DNA of 64,000 bases from Arachis hypogaea (GCF_003086295.3 NC_092046.1:107239363-107303362); one strand, 5' to 3'; positions 31,452 to 42,929 are shown, numbered from the stretch's first letter. Numbers and translations are program-made. The notes: generated by a model from the sequence alone, not told the origin.

Positions 31452-32998
31452 TGGTGCACGAATTGTAAATCACACTTTTCACAACTCGTACTACTAACCA
31501 GCAAGTGCACTAGGTCGTCCAAGTAATACCTTACGTGAGTAAGGGTCGATCCCACAGAGATTGTTGGCTTGAAGCAAGCTATGGTTATTTTGTAATTCTT
31601 AGTCAGGAAATCAATGATAAGAGTGATTATATTTATGAAGAGTAAAAAGCATAAATTAAATAGTACTTGTTATGCAGTAATGGAGAACAGATTGAGGTTT
31701 TGGAGATGCTCTGTCTTCTGAATCTCTGCTTTCCTACTGTCTTCTTCTTCACGGACGCATGTCTCCTTCCATGGTAAGCTATATGTTGGTGGATCACCGT
31801 TGTCAATGGCTACCATCCATCCTCTCAGTGAAAATGGTCCAAATGCGCTGTCACCGTACGGCTAACTATCTGTCAGTTCTCACTCATGTTGGAATAGGAT
31901 CCATTGATCCTTTTGCGTCTGTCACTACTTCCAGTACTCGTGAGTTTGAAGCTCGTCACAGTCATCCCTTCCCAGATCCTACTCAGAATACCACAGACAA
32001 GGTTTAGACTTTCTGGATCTCAGGAATGGCCGCAAATAATCCTAGCCTATACCACGAAGACTCTGATCATGAACCAAGAGGCTAAGAGATACACACTCAA
32101 TCTAAGGTAGAACGGAAGTGGTTGTCAGGCATGCGTTCATAGGTTGAGAATGATGATGAGTGTCACAGATCATCACATTCATCATGGTTAAGTACAAGCG
32201 AGTATCTTAGAATAGAAACAAGCGTGATTGAATAGAAAACAGAAGTAATTGCATTAATTCATCCAGACACAGCAGAGCTCCTCACCCCCAATCATGGATT
32301 TTAGAGACTCATACCGTAGAGATACAATGTAAAACATGAAAAAATGTCATGAGGTACAAAATAAATCTCTAAAAGTTGTTTAAATACTAAACTAGTAACC
32401 TAAGTTTACATAAAAATGAGTAAACTATGATAGATAATGCATAATTCCACTTCCGGGGCCCACTTGGTGTGTGTTGGGGCTGAGACTTGAGCTTTACACG
32501 TGCCTAGGCTGTTTTTGGAGTTAAACGCCAGGTTGTAACCTGTTTTGGGCGTTTAACTCCAACTTGTAACCTGTTTTTGGCGTTTAACACCAGAATAGGG
32601 CAGAGAACTGGCGTTGAACGCCAGTTTTCATCGTCTAAACTCGGGCAAAGTATGGACTATTATATATTGCTGGAAAGCCCTGGATGTCTACTTTCCAACA
32701 CAATTAAGAGCGCGCCATTTGGAATTCTGTAGCTCGAGAAAACCCATTTCGAGTGCAGGGAGGTCAGAATCCAACAGCATCTGCAGTCCTTTTTCAACCT
32801 CTGAATCAGAATTTGCTCAGGTCCCTCAATTTCAGCCAGAAAATACCTGAAATCATAGAAAAACACACAAACTCATAGTAAAGTCCAGAAATATGAATTT
32901 TGCATAAAAACTAATAAAAACATGATAAAAACTAACTAAATCATACTAAAAACTATGTAAAAATAATGCCAAAAAGCGTATAAATTATCCGCTCATCA
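31452..32998 (-). repeat. 5' LTR of P2
   Basis: 1547 bp. On the minus strand TGATGAGCGGATAATTTATA ... GTGCACCA. Adjacent to the primer site. It contains the shared tatggactat block (32648-32747) and a palindrome cluster. Confidence 0.9.
32518..32629. repeat. GGCGTTTAACGCC cluster in P2 LTR
   Basis: Three to four paired words (gttaaacgcca, gggcgtttaac, ggcgtttaacacc, tggcgttgaacgcca). The edge is 369 bases from the LTR 5' end. Confidence 0.9.
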
Positions 32999-33992
32999 CC
33001 TGTGCAGCTGCCTCAACAAAGACAAAAGAGTAACATTGAAGAGATCAAGCATCACATTGGATTCTCAAGGAGGAGTACTAGCCGCCACCATTTAAGGTGG
33101 ATTCATTCTCTTTTACCTCCTTTCTCTTTTATTAATTTTTCTGTTTTCTATTATGTTTTACCTGTTCTCTTGTTCTTGTTGCATGATCATTTGCATTGAT
33201 GTCTTAAAGATGTAAAATGTTCCATATATCTCTCACCTTGCTTAAAAGAAAAATTTTATTTGAAAAGAATTGAGAGATATATGAATTTTAAGTTTAAAAT
33301 AAGAATAGTTCAACTATTTTGATGTGGTGGCATTGCATTTGTTTTCTGAATGTATGATTGAACAGTGTATATTTGAAGTTGGATGCAAAAAGAAAAAAAA
33401 GAAAATAAAAAGAAAAAGCATGTTGCAAAAGAAAAAAATATATATGGATGCAAAAAAGAAAGAAAAAATGGCAAAATAAATAAATAAATAAATAAATAAA
33501 AGAGAAAAATCCATTACTTCCTAAAAATGCAGGAAAAGGAGGGTAGATTGAAAAAGCCAATAACCCCTTAAACCAAAAGGCAAGGGTAAAAGGATCTAAG
33601 GCTTTGAGCATTAATGGATAGGAGGGCCTACAAGGAATAAAATCCTAGCTTAAGCGGCTCAAACAAGATGTCCCTAACCATATGCTTGTGGCGTGAAGGT
33701 TTCAAGTGAAAAGCTTGAGATTGAGCGGTTAAAGTCATGATCCAAAGCAAAAAGAGTGTGCTTAAGAACTCTGGACACCACTATCTGGGGATCCTAGCAA
33801 AGCTAAATCATAATCTGAAAAGGTTCACCCAGTTAAAGTGTCTGTGGCATTTATGTATCCGGTGGTAATACTGGAAAACAAAATGCTTAGGATCATGGGC
33901 CATGACTCTGAAAGCTGTGATCAAGAATAAAAAAAACTAAACTAGGAGAGTCAATAATATCATCTGGATTCTAAGTTCCTAAAGATACCAAC
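32999..33992 (+). other. P0: end of third ORF and 3' spacer
   Basis: A frame from 33002 (MQLPQQRQKSNIEEIKHHIG ... HHLRWIHS) looks like the C-terminus of the third ORF. Then come A-rich spacer and an (AAAT)n microsatellite at 33475-33501. The stretch 33600-33990 aligns with 39750-40160 of P3 read on the other strand, so this is the 3' spacer of a P-type element. It ends where R begins. Confidence 0.65.
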
Positions 33993-34469
33993 TGTTCATA
34001 CCCTTGGTCGAGCTATGCGATCTGGGTTGGATGAAGACCAGAATGACCGACCTCTTACAAGGCTGGCTCGTCACCAACCTTTTCCTAAAGAGCTCAGTCA
34101 AATCACCATGCAGGTCCAAAGCAGGCCCAAAGCAAAGGATCACCGCTCACCAAAAGGCGGTGGACTAAAAGATAAATATCTCCTCCATAAAATATAAGAT
34201 AAGATAATAAACTTATCTCAAGGAAGGTCACTCTTCACTACTATAAATACACTGGAGCACCCAAGTATAAGACACTCTCTGATTCTACACAAAAAACCTG
34301 CCTAAAGCCCGTGCTAACTTAAGCATCGGAGTCTCTTGCAGGTACCACCACCCTCCGGTGATCAAGGATCAGCAGCATCTCAAGAATCAGCAAGTCAGAC
34401 CTAGCAGCTCTGATCAAACCAAAGATCTCATCCGAGATCGACCTTCAGTTTCAGGTAACCCACGGAACA
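33993..34469 (+). repeat. 5' LTR of R
   Basis: 477 bp, TGTTCATACCC ... CACGGAACA, directly before the primer site. The left flank is CCAAC. Unlike the Athila LTRs it has no palindrome array and no terminal hairpin. Confidence 0.8.
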
Positions 34470-34470
34470 T

Positions 34471-34490
34471 TGGCGCCATTGCCGGGGAAC
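34471..34490 (+). promoter_or_regulatory. Primer binding site of R
   Basis: TGGCGCCATTGCCGGGGAAC, tRNA-Asp type with one change relative to the site in Q. Confidence 0.8.
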
Positions 34491-34510
34491 CTGGAAGTCA
34501 TCCAACCATC

Positions 34511-35700
34511 ATGGTAGACAATCCTGACAATGATCATGACTCTGGTTTGGAAGAAAGAACGCCATATAAGAACACGGATGCTGCATCAAAGGAAACACCT
34601 CAACCCTAGGGAGACAAGCAAACCCCAAACACAGAGATCTTAGATGCAATCCGTGAACAATAGGGTCGCCTTAAACAGCTCGAACAGAAAGTTGAGTGGC
34701 CGCGAGAAGCCGAGAGAGACCTCCGGAGAGAAACAAGACGGCGTCAAGAGCTGGAAGACATGCTCCTAAAGCTGGAAGCCGACCTCAAAAATAAGACCAT
34801 TCAATCCAGCCGTGAAGATAGCCCCCACAAGGACCAAGACTCGTTCACAAAGGAGATCATGAAAGCTAAAGTTCTGAAGGACTTCAAAGCCCCTGACATG
34901 ACCTTGTATGACGGTACATCTGATCCGAGCCATCATCTCAGCAATTTCAGAAGTCGAATGTATCTTACGGATGCCTCAGATGCAATCTGTTGTAAAGCCT
35001 TCCTGACCACTTTGACTAAGACGGCAATCAAGTGGTTCGACAGCTTGCCGCCAAGATCAATAGCAAGCTTCGATGACCTCACCAAGAAATTCTTAGCTAG
35101 ATTCTCCATCCCAAAAGACAAAGCTAAGCATGCTCCAAGCCTGCTAGGGATTAAGCAAGGAGATTAGAAAAGCCTTCGCAACTATATGGAAAGATTCAAC
35201 AAAGTATGTCTGGACATACAAAGTCTTCCAACAGAAGCAGCCATCATGGGTCTCATCAATGGCCTGCGAGAAGGACCCCTTAGCCACTCCATATCCAAAA
35301 AGCACCCAACATCTCTGAACGAGGTACAAGAGCGGGCAGAAAAGTACATTAATATCAAGGAGAACTCTCCATTATGAGAAACCTAAAAATCCAGATTCTC
35401 CTACCCACCTCGGGACAAGGATAAAAAGTCCAGAAAAAAAAGAAGATCAACCTACTAAAAAACCTAGAAAATACCACAACTACACTCCCCTCAGGGTGTC
35501 CCTTGTGGATGTCTACAGAGAGATATGCAATACAGAGAAGATCCCGCCCCCTCGTCCGATTAAGCATAAAAGAGGAGGAAGTCGGGCAGAATATTGCGAA
35601 TACCACCGAGTCTACGGGCACCTACCAACGAGTGCTACAACCTAAAGAATGTCATAGAAAAGCTAGCCTGGGAAGGAAGACTAGATAGGTTCCTGGCCAA
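34511..35700 (+). pseudogene. gag of R
   Basis: Start ATGGTAGACAATCC at 34511. Early stops occur at about 34606 and 34661. The Gag core (34760-35167 and 35186-35377) has LYDGTSDPSHHLSNFRSRMY, AIKWFDSLPPRSIASFDDL and FLARFSIPK. An internal TAG lies at about 35165 and a stop at 35375. The zinc-knuckle region near 35597-35640 (CEYHRVYGHL ... ECYNL in two frames) carries a one-base frameshift. It is the structural protein of a Tat-type element, non-functional. Confidence 0.8.
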
Positions 35701-36430
35701 CAAAACAGACGAATCGAAGAAGAAAAAAAGGGATGAAGAGGTCAGACGAGTTGAACATCCCCCTCACACCCCTGAGAGGCATGTTCACATGATAAATGGA
35801 GGATTCGCAGGAGGAGGGATCTCTAAGTCATCCTGCAAAAGATACCTTAAAGAGGTGTACCATGTTGGAGGAGGGGATAGGTCGGTCGACCATCCCACTA
35901 TTACCTTCACTCAAGAAGACGCCGCGGGCATCATCCTGGGGCATGATGACCCCGTGGTCGTTACCATGATACTTGCCAATGCCAACCTCCACCGAACATT
36001 GGTCGACCAAGGAAGCTCTGCAAATATACTGTTCAAATCCACCTTCGACAAGCTCGGCTTACAAGAAAAAGAACTCAGAGCATATCCAAATAACCTGTTC
36101 GAGCTAGGAGATGCCCCAATTCAGCCATTAGGGTACATCCCACTACATACAACCTTTGGAAAAAGAACTCGGTCTAGGACGATAAGCATAGACTACATCG
36201 TAGTCGACGTGAGTTCAGCCTACAACGCTCTAATAGGTCGGACAATGCTGAACCAGCTCACCGCAATAGTCTCCACTCCACACCTATGCATGAAGTTTCC
36301 AACTCCAGAAGGGATCGCTACCATAAAGGGAGACCAAAAACTTGCACGACGCTATTATAACGAAAGTCTAACCCTTAAAGGTGACCCCAGAGGAAAGGAA
36401 ACCAATACTATAGAACTCGGGGGAGTTTGA
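35594..36430 (+). pseudogene. Retropepsin region of R
   Basis: An open 278-residue frame after the zinc-knuckle frameshift. It contains HVHMINGGFAGGG, then the aspartic protease motif TLVDQGSSANIL (D-x-G form DQG), VVDVSSAYNALIGRTMLN and LCMKFPTPEG, the usual layout of Tat-type proteases. It ends at a stop (GGV*) before the RT. About 170 bases of linker with stops follow. The frame itself looks intact, but it is cut off from Gag and RT by the surrounding defects. Confidence 0.8.
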
Positions 36431-36601
36431 GCTTGCGAAGAACTCCGCCCTCAGCCAGAAGGTGTAACCAAAGAAGTTCAACTTGGTGACACCTAGGAAA
36501 AAACAACAAACATAGGGGCGAATCTGAATGAAAATCTAAAGGAACTGCTAACAAAGCTCCTAAAGGACAATTCTGACCTCTTTGCATGGAAGGCCGCCGA
36601 C

Positions 36602-37810
36602 ATGCCCGGTATTGATCCCGGACTAATGTGTCATAAGTTAGCCGTATATCCTGGGTCTCGGCCAGTACAACAGAAGCGTAGGAAGCTTGGCCCAAAGAGA
36701 TCGCAAGCTGTAGAGAAACAGGTACAGGCCTTACTTGAGGCAAGGTTCATAAGGGAGGTAAAGTACCCTTTATGGCTAGCCAATGTAGTATTGGTCAAGA
36801 AGTCAAATGGGAAGTGGCGGATGTGTACTAACTACACCGACCTCAACAAAACCTGCCCAAAGGACCCTTACCCGCTCCCGAACATAGACACACTAATCGA
36901 TGCTTCATCGGGATATAAGTACCTCTCCTTCATGGACGCTTACCCGGGATACAATCAAATCCCGATGTATCAACCTGACCAGGAGAAAACCTCATTCTTA
37001 ACCCCTAGGGCAAACTACTGCTACGTAGTCATGCCCTTCGGACTCAAGAACGCAAGGGCTACATATCAAAGACTGATGAACAAAGTATTCGCCAATCACA
37101 TCGGAAAGCTAATGGAGGTTTATGTAGACGACATGCTAGTAAAGACACAAAGGGAGAAAACGTTGTTATCCGACCTCACTGAAGTGTTCAACACCATAAG
37201 AAAGCATGGAATGAGACTTAACCCCACAAAGTGCTCCTTCGCAGTAGAAGCTGGAAAATTCCTAGGCTTCATGCTCACTCAAGGAGGGATCGAAGCAAAT
37301 CCGGATAAATGCCAGGCTAAACTTAGTATGAAAAGTCCGACCTATGTCAAAGAAGTCCAGCAGCTCAACGGAAGACTAGCGGCTCTGTCCAGATTCCTAG
37401 CTGGATCAGCATTAAGATCTCTCTCTTTTTATGCAACACTAAGGAAAGAAAAAATGTCTGAATGGATCCCAGAATGTGAACAAGCCTTCCAAGACTTCAA
37501 GACATTCCTGGGACAACCACCCATTCTAACCCGACCCAGGGAAGGTGAAGAGCTAATCTTATACCTTGTCGTAGGAAGTCAGGCAATAGCTTCAGCACTA
37601 GTCAGAGAAGACAAAAACGGACAACAACCTATCTACTTCATCAGTAAGGCTTTGCAAGGGGCTGAATTGAACTATCAAAAGATAAAAAAGTTCACCTACG
37701 CCCTTATACTTACTTCCCGAGGACTACGACCATACTTTCAAGCTCACACCATCAGAGTACGGACCAACCAACCCATAAAGGGTATCATACAGAAAACAGA
37801 CTTAGCATGA
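36602..37810 (+). pseudogene. Reverse transcriptase-RNase H of R
   Basis: A 402-residue open frame. RT: WLANVVLVKKSNGKWRMC, DLNKTCPKDPYPLPNID, SFMDAYPGYNQI, VVMPFGLKNARATYQRLMNK, and the catalytic YVDDMLVKT near residue 175. RNase H follows (LYLVVGSQAIASALVRE, where the usual catalytic Asp of the first motif is not evident; ALILTSRGLRPYFQAH). It ends in TDLA with a stop (TGA) at 37808-37810, and the sequence continues in frame (QWAVELSKFDLKYEAQ). The conserved pol frame probably extended through here. Confidence 0.85.
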
Positions 37811-37988
37811 AAAATCCTGCAATGGGCAGTTGAGTTATCTAAATTTGACCTCAAGTATGAAGCCCAGATAGCTCTCAAGTCTCAGTACCTGGCCGACTTC
37901 ATCGCGGAGTACACTGACACACCGGGCACCCCCACAGAGTGGAGCCTTTACGTGGATAGCTCCTAGAACAAAACCGGGAGTCGCGCAG
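37811..37988 (+). pseudogene. 5' part of second (archaeal-type) RNase H of R
   Basis: After a chromatin-linker-like stretch (QYLADFIAEYT) the motif EWSLYVDSS marks the first catalytic strand of the extra RNase H. A TAG stop follows the SS. The gene is cut after GSRA by the P3 insertion at 37989. The last five bases CGCAG (37984-37988) are the target duplication. Confidence 0.8.
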
Positions 37989-39599
37989 TGGTGCACGAAA
38001 TTGTGATTACACTTTTCACAACTCCGCACAACTAACCAGCAAGTGCACTGGGTCGTCCAAGTAATACCTTACGTGAGTAAGGGTCGATCCCACGGAGATT
38101 GTCGGCTTGAAGAAAGCTATGGTTATTTTGTAATTCTTAGTCAGGAGATTTAAATGAGATAATTGATTTTGTTTATAAAAGGTAAATAACATGAAATAAA
38201 TGGTACTTGTCATTCAATAATGAGAAACATGCTGAGGTTCCGGAGATGCTCTTTCATCTGAATCTCTGCTTTCCTACTGTCTTCTTCTCCAAACACGTAT
38301 GACTTCCTTCAATGGCAAGCTATATGATCCTCTCGGATGAAAACTACCAGGTACGATCTTTGCACGGCTAATCAACTGTCGGATTTCTCGTCTCAGATGA
38401 AAAATACCATGTACAGCTACCGCACGGCTAATCATCTGTCGGTTCTCACTAGCGTCGGAATAGGACCCTTATCCTTTTGCACACTGTCACTGCGCCCAAC
38501 ATTCATGAGTTTGAAGCTTGTCATAGTCATCCTTTTCCAGATCTTACTCGGAATACCACAGACAAGGTTTAGACTTTCCGGATCCTAGGAATGCTGAAAA
38601 TTTGTTCTAGCCTTTACCACGAAGGTTCTAATCTCACAGACTCAGTCCGTGGATCAGAGACCTAAGAGATATGCACTCAAACTGTCACCCAATGACTATG
38701 TTGAGCTCAGATAGAACAGGAGTGGTTGTCAGGCACGCGTTCATAGAATTGAGAATAATGATGAGTGTCACGGATCATCAGATTTTCTATATTGAAGTAC
38801 GAATGAGTATCTTAGAATAGAATCAAGCGTGATTGAATAGAAAACAGTAGTAATCGCATTAATCCATTGAAACACAGCAGATCTCCTCACCCCCACCTAT
38901 GGGGTTTAGAGACTCGTGCTGTAGAAGAAACAATATGAAGTGTAAAATGTCATAAGGTGCTAAATGAATCTCTAAAAGTAGTTTTTATACTAAACTAGTA
39001 ACTTAGGTTTACAGAAAATGAGTAACTAAGTGTAGATAGTACAAAAATCCACTTCTAGGACCCACATGGTACGTGTTTGGGCTGAGCTTTCAAGCTTTCA
39101 CGTGCATATGCCCAAGGTTGGAGTTAAACGCCACCCTGGGTGCCAAAATGGGCGTTTAACGCCAAGAATTATGCCAATTCTGGCGTTTTACGCCAGAAAG
39201 TTTTAGGCTTTCTTTTAACGCCAGTTTGGGCCATCAAATCTCAGAAAAAGTATGAACTATTATATATTGATAAAAAGCCCAAGATGTCTACTTTCCAACG
39301 CAATTGAGAGCGTGCCAATTAGGCTTTTGAAGCTCCAAAAAATACACTTCAAGTGCAGAAGGGTCAGAATCCAACAACATCTGCAGTCCTTTATCAGCCT
39401 CTGGATCAGATTTTTGCTCAGGTCCCTCAATTTCAACCAGAGAATACCTGAAATTATAGAAAAAGACACAAACTCATAGTAAAGTCTAGAAATTTGATTT
39501 TTGAATAAAAACTAATAAAAATATAATAAAAAGTAACTAAAACATACTAAAAACTATGTAAAAACAATGCCAAAAAGGGTATAAATTATCCGATCATCA
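37989..39599 (-). repeat. 3' LTR of P3
   Basis: 1611 bp. Minus strand TGATGATCGGATAATTTATA ... GTGCACCA. It is longer than the P2 LTR because a block around 38330-38440 contains two copies of a tcggatgaaaa / cacggctaatcaNctgtcgg unit. Confidence 0.88.
39117..39230. repeat. GGCGTTTAACGCC cluster in P3 3' LTR
   Basis: Paired words such as gttaaacgccacc, gggcgtttaacgcc and tggcgttttacgcca, 369-482 bases from the LTR 5' end. Confidence 0.88.
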
Positions 39600-39637
39600 C
39601 AACACCAAACTTAAATTGTTGCTTGTCCCCAAGCAAC
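39600..39637 (-). promoter_or_regulatory. PPT and pre-PPT hairpin of P3
   Basis: On the minus strand GTTGCTTG-GGGA-CAAGCAAC is followed by AATTTAAGTTTGGTGTTG and the LTR. Confidence 0.82.
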
Positions 39638-40775
39638 TAAAAACAAAATAGTATAAAAAGAAGAAAATATACAATAAATTCCAAAATTATCAAAGAAGAT
39701 TAGTTTTAATTAGATGAGCGGGCTAGTGGCTTCTTGCTTCTGAACAGTTTTGGCATCTCACTTTATCCTTTGAAGTTCAGAATGATTGGCATCCATAGGA
39801 ACTCAGAATTCAGATAGTGTTATTGATTCTCCTAGTTCAGTATGTTGATTCTTGAACACAGCTACTTTATGAGTCTTGGCTGTGACCTTAAGCATTTTGT
39901 TTTCCAGTATTACCACTAGATATATAAATGCCACAGACACATGACTGGGTAAACCTTTTTCATATTGTGGCTCAGCTTTGCTAGAGTCCTCAGTTAGTTG
40001 TACTCAGAGCTCTTAAGCACACTCTTTTTTCTTTGGACCACGACTTTAACCGCTCAGTCTCAAGCTTTTCACTTGACACCTTCACGCCACAAGCACATGG
40101 TTAGGAACAGCTTGATTTAGCCACTTAGGCCAGGATGTTATTCCTTTGGACCCTCCTATCCATTAATGTTCAAAGCCTTGGATCCTTTTTACCCTTGCCT
40201 TTTGGTTTAAAGGTTTATTGGCTTTTTCTGCTTGCTTTTTCTTTTTCTTTCTTTTTCTATATTTTTCGCCAAATTTTTTTTTGCAAGCTTTATTTTTCAC
40301 TACTTTTTCTTTCTTCAAGAATCAATTTTATGATTTTTCAGATTATCAATAACATTTCTCTTTTTTCATTATTCTTTCAAGAGCCAACAATTTTAACATT
40401 CATAAACTTCACTATAAAAAATATGCACTGTTCAAGCATTCATTCAGAAAACAAAAAGTATTGCCACCATACTAAAATAATTAGACTAATTTCAAGATAG
40501 ATTTCAAAACTATGCACTTCTTGTTCTTTTGCAAATAAAAACATTTTTCCTTTAAGAAAGGTGAGGGATTCATGGATTCATTCATAGCTTTAAGACATAG
40601 ACTCTAAACTTTATTGATCATGGAATAAAAATAAGACATAAAATAAACATAAAAGCAGACAAATAATAATAAAAGAAAGGAAATTAAAAACATAAAAATA
40701 AATGACTCTAATACTAATGCTTATGTAACTCTTAAAATAGGTTTCTAATAATAAAAATTATCACAGAGTTAGGAC
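39638..40775 (-). other. 3' spacer of P3
   Basis: Non-coding. Collinear with the P0 spacer 33400-33990. No gene is supported. Confidence 0.7.
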
Positions 40776-41863
40776 TCAACAACCTTGATTTTGAGGGGTA
40801 GGTGCTCCTTCAATTTGTGGGATGTCCAACTCTTCAAGGGACAGCTTTTGACGCTTTAGCTCCTGTATTTCACGCCCTTGTTTCTCTTGTTCTATGAGCA
40901 TTTTGCAGAGCATGTTATTTTGATTCTGCTGCTCTTCTTTGAGTTGATTCACAGCTTCTTGCAGCTTGGTGACAGATGCTTCTAAGCGGGCCCAATAGTC
41001 AAATTGAAGAATTTTTGGGAGAAGCTCATGCGCCCCCCTCTTGATGAGGTTATCTTGAATTTGAGGTCCATCCATCACTTTTTTGGTGATTGGACGTTCA
41101 ATTGTGATATATTCATCCACACCCATCTGTACCCCCACATCTTTACATAACAGACAAATCAAGCTTGGGTAGGCAAATTTGGCCTCAGTGGATTCCTTGT
41201 TTGCAAACATGTAAATTTCAACAGGGATCAGCTGATGAATCTCTACCTCCTTCTCTAGCATAATACAGTGAATCATCACTGCCCTCTTGACAGTGACTTC
41301 AGATCGGTTGCTGGTTGGGAGTATAGAACGCCCAATGAAATCCAGGCAACCTCTAGCAATTGGTTTGAGATCACCTCTCTTTAGTTAGTTTGGGACACCT
41401 TTTGAATTAGTAATCCACTTGGTTCCAGGGAGGCATATGTCCTCTAGAACTTGATCTACCCTTTTATCCTTGGCCATTCTCCTATTAAAGGACTCTGGAT
41501 CATCTTGTAGTTGAGGAAGTTTAAGAACCTCTCTCACTTTGTCAAAATGAAAGTAAATAACCTTCCCTCTGACCATAGTCCGAAAGGAGTAGAAAGCAGT
41601 TCCCTCTAATCTTTGCTTTTCTATCATCCACAGATTTGCATAGAATTCCTGGACCATATTTCTTTCAACATGTATCTCAGGATTAGCCAGGACTTCTCAG
41701 TCCCTGTTTTGAACCTAACTTCCGGGAGCACTGATCTTCTACACACAATTTTGAAATAATAGTCTGCATGTTCTTTGGTGCAGAAGTTCTCATGCATCCA
41801 ACGTGGTTTTGGATTGCTTTCTTTCTTCTCTCTTGAAGCGGTTTGTCTTCCTTTGGGTGCCAT
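40776..41863 (-). pseudogene. Third ORF of P3 (putative plant transposon protein family), broken
   Basis: Start ATGGCACCC at 41863 (MAPKGRQTASREKK). Successive pieces are in different frames: HENFCTKEHADYY ... VRFKTG; then 41385-41657 (VQEFYANLW ... MVRGKVIYFHFDKVREVLKLP); then RGDLKPIARG ... RSILPTSNRSEVTVKRAV near 41350-41290; then 40776-41279 (MMIHCIMLEKEVEIHQLIP). The C-terminus (ASVTKLQEAVNQLKEEQQNQ ...) is a clear coiled coil. The block order matches the third ORF of Q and A. A stop at 41385 and at least one frameshift inactivate it. Function unknown; no membrane segment seen. Confidence 0.75.
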
Positions 41864-42929
41864 GAGATTAGTTTGTTTTATCTCAGGGATCACAGAAATC
41901 ACACCAAACTTAGAGATTTGCTTGCCCTCAAGAAAAATAAAAAGAAAGAAGATGAATAGAGGGAGAGAATGATTTGAATGATGGAGTAAAGGGGATGGCC
42001 GAATTTATAAATAAAGGGGAGGGAGGGAAGCGGTTCAAAATTTTTAGAAAAAGATATGATTTGAAAGATATGATTGATAAAAGATAAACATGATATGAAA
42101 AAGAGAAGATTGTTTTCAAAATTTAAGAGATATGAAAAAGGTATGATGAGGTTAGATCTGAATTTTTGTTTATGCATCTAAGAAATAAAAGATAATATGA
42201 ATGAGTTAAAAAGATTTCAAAAGAAATTGGAAATATGAATGAGTTTTTGAAAAGGAATTGAAAAGAATTGAAAAAGAATTAAAATGAATTTATAAGATTA
42301 TAAATTTTTGTGAATGGAAATTAAAAAATGAATGTTTGTAATGTTTGGATGTAGAAAATTTTGTTTTAAAACGTGAAAATTCGAAAAAAATTAAATTGGA
42401 AGCAAAATTACCTCTCCCCTAGTTATTCTAACGTTAAACGCCCAGAATGATAGCCATTCTGGCGTTTAACGCCCATCTGGTGGCCATTTTGGGTGTTTAA
42501 CGCCAGCCAGGGGCTGGGCGTTAAACACCTGAAATCCTTCTTTACTGGGCGTTTTTCTGAATGCCCAGAATGCTGCCAATTCTGGCGTTAAACACCCAGA
42601 ATGCTGCCCATTCTGGCGTTTAACGCCCAGAATGATACCTTTACTGGCGTTTTAATGCCAGTGAGCTCTTTTTCTCTGTGATTCTTCTGCTTTATGTTCT
42701 GAACCTTCATTTCGTTGACTTGTTCACTGAAAAGCATTAATAAACATGAACAACAAAATTAAATGGACTTATGTAATTATTATAAACATCTAAATTTTGA
42801 TAATGGCTGGGTTGCCTCCTAGTAAGCGCTTTTTTACTGTCTTTAGCTGGACTTTTACTGAGCTTTTTAATTTAGTCTCAGTTTTGAGCATTCTTGCTCA
42901 ACATCACCTTCAAGATAATGTTTGATTCT
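41864..42929 (-). other. Region between pol and third ORF of P3
   Basis: Non-coding. It holds a PPT-like motif acaccaaactta with an imperfect hairpin (41901-41935), a palindrome cluster (42430-42665), and the post-pol stem-loop CTAGG-AGGCAA-CCCAG (42807-42822, one mismatch). Confidence 0.7.
42430..42665. repeat. GGCGTTTAACGCC cluster between pol and third ORF (P3)
   Basis: About ten words of the types gttaaacgcccag, tggcgtttaacgccc, gggcgttaaacacc, often as inverted pairs around gaatgNtgNcNattc. It is the same word as in the LTR of this element. Confidence 0.9.

Larger units (their letters stand above)
14440..32998 (-). mobile_element. Element P2: Athila-like element, interrupted by Q
   Basis: 5' LTR 31452-32998, primer site 31428-31445, gag and pro-pol on the minus strand down to 26499. 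After the Q insertion it continues at 15077-14863 (integrase), then a 3' LTR fragment 14440-14862. The middle of integrase, the third ORF, the spacer and most of the 3' LTR are deleted at the 14862/14863 joint. Flanks ACTGT (left) and CCTGT (right) differ at one base and are probably the target duplication. Confidence 0.75.
7083..33992 (+). mobile_element. Element P0: broken host element, interrupted by P2
   Basis: Plus-strand fragments at 7083-8830, 14060-14439 and 32999-33992 belong to one P-type element. They comprise the Gag-protease linker, the post-pol region, a hairpin with PPT-like motif and the ATGGCACCAAAG start of a third ORF, then the end of that ORF and its 3' spacer. Its 5' LTR, gag start and 3' LTR are not seen. 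P2 lies between the second and third fragment with near-matching ACTGT/CCTGT flanks (14435-14439 and 32999-33003). R begins at 33993 inside the spacer. Confidence 0.6.
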
